Assembly (NCBI GenBank): GCA_001606155.1
Contig: LODT01000004.1
Coordinates: forward strand, 1,364,001-1,428,000
Direction of reading: 5' to 3'
Source of the DNA: Tieghemostelium lacteum
Lineage: Eukaryota; Evosea; Eumycetozoa; Dictyosteliales; Raperosteliaceae
DNA: 64,000 nt
Numbering within the stretch: position 1 is the first letter of the stretch; every line of letters starts with the position of its first letter. Of this stretch, positions 60,016 to 64,000 are shown in pieces. The notes below the pieces were generated by a model. The model was not told the origin of the DNA. It did not search any database and saw nothing but the letters and a program-made list of their open reading frames with translations. The position numbers were made by a program, and so were the translations under genes.

Positions 60016-61665
60016 ATGAATATAAATAATACAAAATTAGAAATTTTAAGTAAAGCTAAAGCTAATGAGGTTGATAATCCTCTTAGTAAACCAACATTGG
60101 GAGCAACTTTATTTACAGTAGTACAAATAATATCTTTCCTAGGGTGGTTTTATTGGGCCTATAGTAAATATATTCAATGGTACCAATATCACTATGATCC
60201 TACTAGAATTGATATAGAGTCGGTTGGTGACAATATAAAATCAATTCCAAAATTACCAGAGACTTCTATTGTAAAAATTGGAATACCATTGTTTTTAATA
60301 TCTATTGCTATAGAGTGGTTGATATGTTTGATTATTGGAGAAAAAGAAAATTATAGAGCTGCTGATACTATTGCTTCTTTGAGTAATGGTATTGTACAAC
60401 AAATGATTGAAATGTGGACAACTATTCTAGGCGAATGGTTTGGTTTGGCAATGATAACTGCTATTCCATATAGATGGATATACGAAAACTATGGTTTAAC
60501 AAGATCACTGGAAGGTAATTGGCAAGGTTTTGTATTTATGTTTTTTGCAAGAGATTTTGGATATTATTGGTTCCACAGAGCTGCACATAGATGTGCATTC
60601 ATGTGGGCTGTTCATGGTGTACATCATCTACCAAATGCATTTAGTTATCATGTTAATCTATGTCAAGGTGGTATACAAAGACTAACTAGTGCACTATTCT
60701 ATGCACCTTTAGCTTTATTTTGTCCACCTGAATTGTATACTATAATATTCCCAATGGAGAAAATTTATGGTTTCTTTACACATACTTCATTAGTTGCTAA
60801 AGCATCTGTACCAATTTTTGGATATTTCTTTGTAACTCCTAGTTCACATAGAGTTCATCATGCTGGTGCACCTTCAAAGTATATTGATAAAAACTATGGT
60901 GAAATGCTTTCTATATGGGATAGAATGTTTGGTACTCATCAGGAAGAAGATGATCCTATTGTATTTGGACATGTACATCCATTTGATAGTTGGAACCCAC
61001 TAAATGCACAATTATCAGTTTGGTCTAAAATTATTGAAAAAACCAAAACTTGTAAAAAATGGTCAGATAAGATACTATGTTTTCTAATGCCTCCAGGTTG
61101 GAATCCAATTGATAACAGTGAATATCCACTTGAAGATACACATCCATATTCAGCAGATAAATATGATTCACAATTACCAACATTTTTAACTGGATATATA
61201 GTCCTATGGTTCCTTCCAACCTTAACATTAGCAGTCTATACAATGTTAAATTACCAAATATTTTCAACCATTTTCCTATTGGTTTTATTTAGTTTTGTAA
61301 TGTTTTCATTAATTTCATTTGGCACTTGTACTGATAGATCACCAAATTCTGTAATTTATGAAATTCTTAGACTTTTAGTAATACCAGTTATAATCTATAA
61401 CCTTCCATTTACAATCACCTACTCTATTCGTAATGAAATATCAATGTCATTTATTCTAATTGTATCTTATTTGATATCAACTGTATCTATATTAATTATA
61501 TTATCACATTCCTATTTATTCATTTCGGAAAGTAAACCTCAAAGATATAAAAGAGTTTGGATAAAAGAAGCTGGTAGACAATTCACTTTAAATCTACAAA
61601 AAGAATTAAATCAAAAGAATTTTGTATCTTCAAAATCAACAATTAATAAAAATAAAATTCAATAA
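60016..61665 (+). CDS. Alkylglycerol monooxygenase-like (AGMO/TMEM195) fatty-acid hydroxylase family protein
   Basis: Single exon, 549 residues, with about nine membrane segments. The three histidine boxes of the di-iron fatty-acid-hydroxylase/sterol-desaturase superfamily are intact: HRAAH (near 195), HGVHH (near 208), and HRVHH (near 283) followed by NYGEMLSIWDRMFGTHQEE. The context WFHRAAHRCAFMWAVHGVHH and PSSHRVHH match AGMO, which cleaves the ether bond of alkylglycerols using tetrahydrobiopterin in the ER membrane. The additional C-terminal membrane region also fits AGMO rather than the shorter sterol desaturases. Ether lipids are abundant in Dictyostelium, so the substrate is plausible but inferred. 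The stop codon is one base from the stop of the convergent FNIP gene. Confidence 0.87.
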   Translation: MNINNTKLEILSKAKANEVDNPLSKPTLGATLFTVVQIISFLGWFYWAYSKYIQWYQYHYDPTRIDIESVGDNIKSIPKLPETSIVKIGIPLFLISIAIEWLICLIIGEKENYRAADTIASLSNGIVQQMIEMWTTILGEWFGLAMITAIPYRWIYENYGLTRSLEGNWQGFVFMFFARDFGYYWFHRAAHRCAFMWAVHGVHHLPNAFSYHVNLCQGGIQRLTSALFYAPLALFCPPELYTIIFPMEKIYGFFTHTSLVAKASVPIFGYFFVTPSSHRVHHAGAPSKYIDKNYGEMLSIWDRMFGTHQEEDDPIVFGHVHPFDSWNPLNAQLSVWSKIIEKTKTCKKWSDKILCFLMPPGWNPIDNSEYPLEDTHPYSADKYDSQLPTFLTGYIVLWFLPTLTLAVYTMLNYQIFSTIFLLVLFSFVMFSLISFGTCTDRSPNSVIYEILRLLVIPVIIYNLPFTITYSIRNEISMSFILIVSYLISTVSILIILSHSYLFISESKPQRYKRVWIKEAGRQFTLNLQKELNQKNFVSSKSTINKNKIQ

Positions 61666-61666
61666 T

Positions 61667-62716
61667 TTAGAATCTTTCAATGTATTTAACAGTATTTGCT
61701 ATTATTTGATTATAGTTTTTCGATATTTTAAGTGATATTACAGAGTTTGGTAATGATTGTAATGGATATTCAAAATTTTCATTTAAAATAATTAAACTTT
61801 CTAAAGATGTGCAATCTTTTAGAAATTCAATTGATTGATTAAATGAACTACCAAATTCTAAATGTTTTAGTGATGTTGGTAGCCAATTTAACAGTCTATT
61901 AAAGGAATAACCAAATTTTAATTTTAATAATTTTGATGGTAATGATGAAACAAATAAATCATCATTTTGATTGAAACAATGTCCAAATTCTAAATGTACT
62001 ATAGACTGTGGTAATGAATTTTGAATAATTTTTTGATTATAACTGTATCCATAAATTAGGGTCTTTAAAGAAGATGGTAATTTATCATCAACAGTAAATG
62101 ATCTATTAAATACATGCCCCATAATTAATCTTTCTAAAGAGTTAGGTAAAACACCAGCAATAGATCTAACAAAATTATGACCAAATTCCAAAGATTTTAA
62201 AGTATTTGGAAATGAATTCAATTGTAATTCTTTATCCCAACCTTTACCAAATTTCAATTTTTCTAAAAAGGGAGGTAATGTATCAGGTTTAAGACTAAAA
62301 TAATATTTATCACCAAATTCCAAAGATTTTATACTGGTAGGTATATATAAAGCCTCTGATCTAAAAGCATTTCCAAAAACCAATTTTCTAACAGTATTCA
62401 TGTTGCTCATTGGAAACCAATCAGGAAGTAATTTCATATCACCACCAATACGAATTTTCTCAAATTCAATTCTATTATTATATTTTTCTTTAAATATTGT
62501 TAATGCCATCTTATTTTGAATATTAACATATTGAAATTGTCTAGGTAGATTTTTAATTTCATTTTCATTAAAACCTTGGAATCTAATTGGAAAATCTCTA
62601 TACCTTATTTTATCTCGATTTGAATAAAAACTCTTACATGTTCTTAAAAATGATATTATATCTCTATTAGATTTTAAATTTAAACAAATTTCTAATACTA
62701 GAAAATAATTATACAT
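61667..62716 (-). CDS. FNIP-repeat protein with F-box-like N-terminus
   Basis: Single exon, 349 residues. Residues ~1-50 resemble the F-box-like opening common in dictyostelid FNIP proteins (LEICLNLKSNRDIISFLRTC; YRDFPIRFQGF). From ~95 to the end run about nine FNIP-type repeats of ~22 residues with the pattern LP-x2-L-x2-L-x-F/Y-G-x2-F/Y-N/D: LPPFLEKLKFGKGWDKEL, FPNTLKSLEFGHNFVR, LPNSLERLIMGHVFNRS, LPSSLKTLIYGYSYNQK, LPQSIVHLEFGHCFNQ and LPTSLKHLEFGSSFNQS. FNIP repeats form LRR-like solenoids and are greatly expanded in dictyostelids; most are unstudied. A role as substrate receptor of a ubiquitin ligase is inference. Its stop is one base from that of the AGMO-like gene. Confidence 0.92.
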   Translation of the reverse strand: MYNYFLVLEICLNLKSNRDIISFLRTCKSFYSNRDKIRYRDFPIRFQGFNENEIKNLPRQFQYVNIQNKMALTIFKEKYNNRIEFEKIRIGGDMKLLPDWFPMSNMNTVRKLVFGNAFRSEALYIPTSIKSLEFGDKYYFSLKPDTLPPFLEKLKFGKGWDKELQLNSFPNTLKSLEFGHNFVRSIAGVLPNSLERLIMGHVFNRSFTVDDKLPSSLKTLIYGYSYNQKIIQNSLPQSIVHLEFGHCFNQNDDLFVSSLPSKLLKLKFGYSFNRLLNWLPTSLKHLEFGSSFNQSIEFLKDCTSLESLIILNENFEYPLQSLPNSVISLKISKNYNQIIANTVKYIERF

Positions 62717-62874
62717 ATGTTATTTTGAAGAAAAAAAAAAAAAAAAAAGGAAAACAATATTATCATGAGTTGTGGAATTATTAAATTTTTTATTTATGTA
62801 TGTAGAAATATAGTATGTCAAATGAAATATTATTATTATACCTCTGAAGAGTTTGTTATTTTTTTTGTGATTTT

Positions 62875-64000
62875 TTACATATATAAACCTTCTGGAGCAC
62901 CTTGAGTCTTTCTATATAATACCTTTTCTTTTGCCTTTTTGAAATCAGTATGAGTAACTCTCATTCTTCTTTCTCTCAGGGCTAATAGACCAGATTCAGT
63001 GCAAATAGCTTTAATATCAGCACCTGAAAGATCATCTTTTGACATTACAAATTCCTCCAGATTTACATCTTCAGAGAGATTCATTTTACTGGTGTGAATC
63101 TCAAAGATTCTTCTCTTGGTTTTGATATCTGGAAGAGGGAATTCAATTTTTCTATCAATACGACCAGGTCTAATAAGAGCAGGATCTAGTGTTTCAATTC
63201 TATTAGTTGCCATAATTACTTTTACATCAGCACGTGCATCAAAACCATCCAATTGATTGAGTAACTCTAACATGGTTCTTTGAATTTCTCTCTCACCACC
63301 ACTTTGTGAATCATATCTCTTGGTACCTACAGCATCAATTTCATCAATGAATACAATAGATGGTGAACATTCTTCAGCAACTCTAAATAATTCTCTTACA
63401 AGTTTTGGACCATCACCAAGGTATTTTTGAATGAGTTCTGAACCTACAACACGAAGAAAAGTAGCTGAAGTTTGATTTGCAACTGCTTTGGCAAGTAGTG
63501 TCTTTCCAGTACCTGGTTCACCATAGAGAATGACACCCTTTGGTGGTTTAATACCAATTTCCTCGTAGAGTTCTGGATGTGTAAGTGGTAATTCAATAGC
63601 TTCTTTCATCTCTTGAACTTGAGTTTCTAAACCACCAATATCAGAATAGGTTTCAGTTGGTGCCTTTTCAACTTTCATAACACTAACCATTGGATCAACT
63701 TCACCATCAATGACACCAACAATACTCAGAGTCTTATTATGCAACAAGACAGTTGCGCCCAAAAATAATTTTGATTTATCGACAAATGACATGATACGTA
63801 CGTAATGTTCTGGTCCAACAGTTGAACTTACAATAGCATGGTTATCATCTATAATCTCTTCTAAAGAACCAACAGTCAATGGATCACCTCTAATCTCTTC
63901 AATGACTTTCTCATCACTAACCTCTTTGCTGTTCTCATCTGTCTTTGGTTGATTTAGATCATAATTCTGTAAAAATTCTTGTTCCATTAAGAGATAATCC
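62875..64000 (-). CDS. psmC1: 26S proteasome regulatory ATPase Rpt2 (PSMC1), 5' end outside the window
   Basis: 375 complete codons are present. The frame is still open at base 64000 and reads DYLL before [10 protein letters not shown], as in human Rpt2 (KDYLLMEEEF), so the ATG at 63987 is internal and roughly 80 N-terminal residues lie beyond the window. Seen: OB domain ([20 protein letters not shown]), Walker A GEPGTGKT, Walker B IVFIDEID, the pore loop region [14 protein letters not shown], arginine fingers RPGRIDRKI, and the C-terminal LYM, a HbYX-type tail that docks into the 20S alpha ring and opens its gate. The second Walker A residue is Glu where human has Pro and yeast Ala; this position varies. 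The gene unfolds and feeds ubiquitylated substrates to the proteasome. Confidence 0.96.
   Translation of the reverse strand, partial: DYLLMEQEFLQNYDLNQPKTDENSKEVSDEKVIEEIRGDPLTVGSLEEIIDDNHAIVSSTVGPEHYVRIMSFVDKSKLFLGATVLLHNKTLSIVGVIDGEVDPMVSVMKVEKAPTETYSDIGGLETQVQEMKEAIELPLTHPELYEEIGIKPPKGVILYGEPGTGKTLLAKAVANQTSATFLRVVGSELIQKYLGDGPKLVRELFRVAEECSPSIVFIDEIDAVGTKRYDSQSGGEREIQRTMLELLNQLDGFDARADVKVIMATNRIETLDPALIRPGRIDRKIEFPLPDIKTKRRIFEIHTSKMNLSEDVNLEEFVMSKDDLSGADIKAICTESGLLALRERRMRVTHTDFKKAKEKVLYRKTQGAPEGLYM

Noticed and set aside
1-64000. Transposons, LTR elements, virus-derived genes or toxin remnants
   Set aside because: No reverse transcriptase, integrase, transposase, capsid or terminal-repeat signature was noticed; the only long repeat pair is the host surface-gene segment.

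Overview
The window is nuclear DNA from a dictyostelid social amoeba. It is very AT-rich, with poly-A/T intergenic stretches. Introns are short (mostly 56-120 bp, GTAWGT...TAG). Asn, Gln, Ser and Thr runs are encoded by AAT, CAA, AGT/TCA and ACA/ACT repeats. FNIP-repeat and IPT/EGF surface-protein families typical of dictyostelids are present. CTA leucine codons are frequent and the noncoding DNA is less extreme than in D. discoideum, so another genus (for example Tieghemostelium or a related group) seems more likely; this is a low-confidence guess. I saw no tRNA, rRNA, CRISPR array, transposon or virus-derived element.

Layout. 1-15 kb: a CPBP/CAAX-type membrane protease, a 1017-residue polytopic membrane protein of unknown function, a zinc-ribbon RhoGEF whose first exon lies 881 bp upstream, a GT28-type (sterol) glucosyltransferase, coactosin, and an Apd1/Aim32-type thioredoxin-like ferredoxin. 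15-32 kb: a KMT2E/Set3-type PHD-SET protein, MIC60, two tandem TLC-domain (TMEM56-like) genes, a large F-box-like protein, and the first large EGF/IPT surface protein. 32-46 kb: a DDB1/CPSF-A superfamily protein, an RPEL-repeat protein, ribosomal eL33, Nek2, histone H3, a PH-TNFAIP8 protein, and ORC3 with a probable zinc-finger first exon. 46-64 kb: Raptor, a new 96-residue two-exon gene, a USP37-like deubiquitinase, EAPP, the second EGF/IPT surface protein, a small IPT type I membrane protein, an AGMO-like hydroxylase, an FNIP-repeat F-box-like protein, and proteasome Rpt2, cut by the window end.

Most genes are housekeeping or signalling genes and do not form one pathway. Actin regulation recurs (RhoGEF, coactosin, RPEL), as do ubiquitin/proteasome functions (USP, Rpt2, F-box-like proteins) and TOR signalling (Raptor). 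The most unusual feature is the pair of surface-protein genes 27 kb apart in inverted orientation. Their 3' 1.46 kb is almost identical, while their 5' halves are clearly diverged. The near-identity ends at the stop codon, which points to gene conversion between cell-surface, possibly recognition, proteins.

I rebuilt exon structures by hand from splice consensus, reading phase and family homology. Several real exons lie outside plain ATG-to-stop frames: the first RhoGEF exon, the last ORC3 exon, the first and last USP exons, and both exons of the 96-residue gene. No alignment or search could be run, so family calls rest on motifs remembered from the families.
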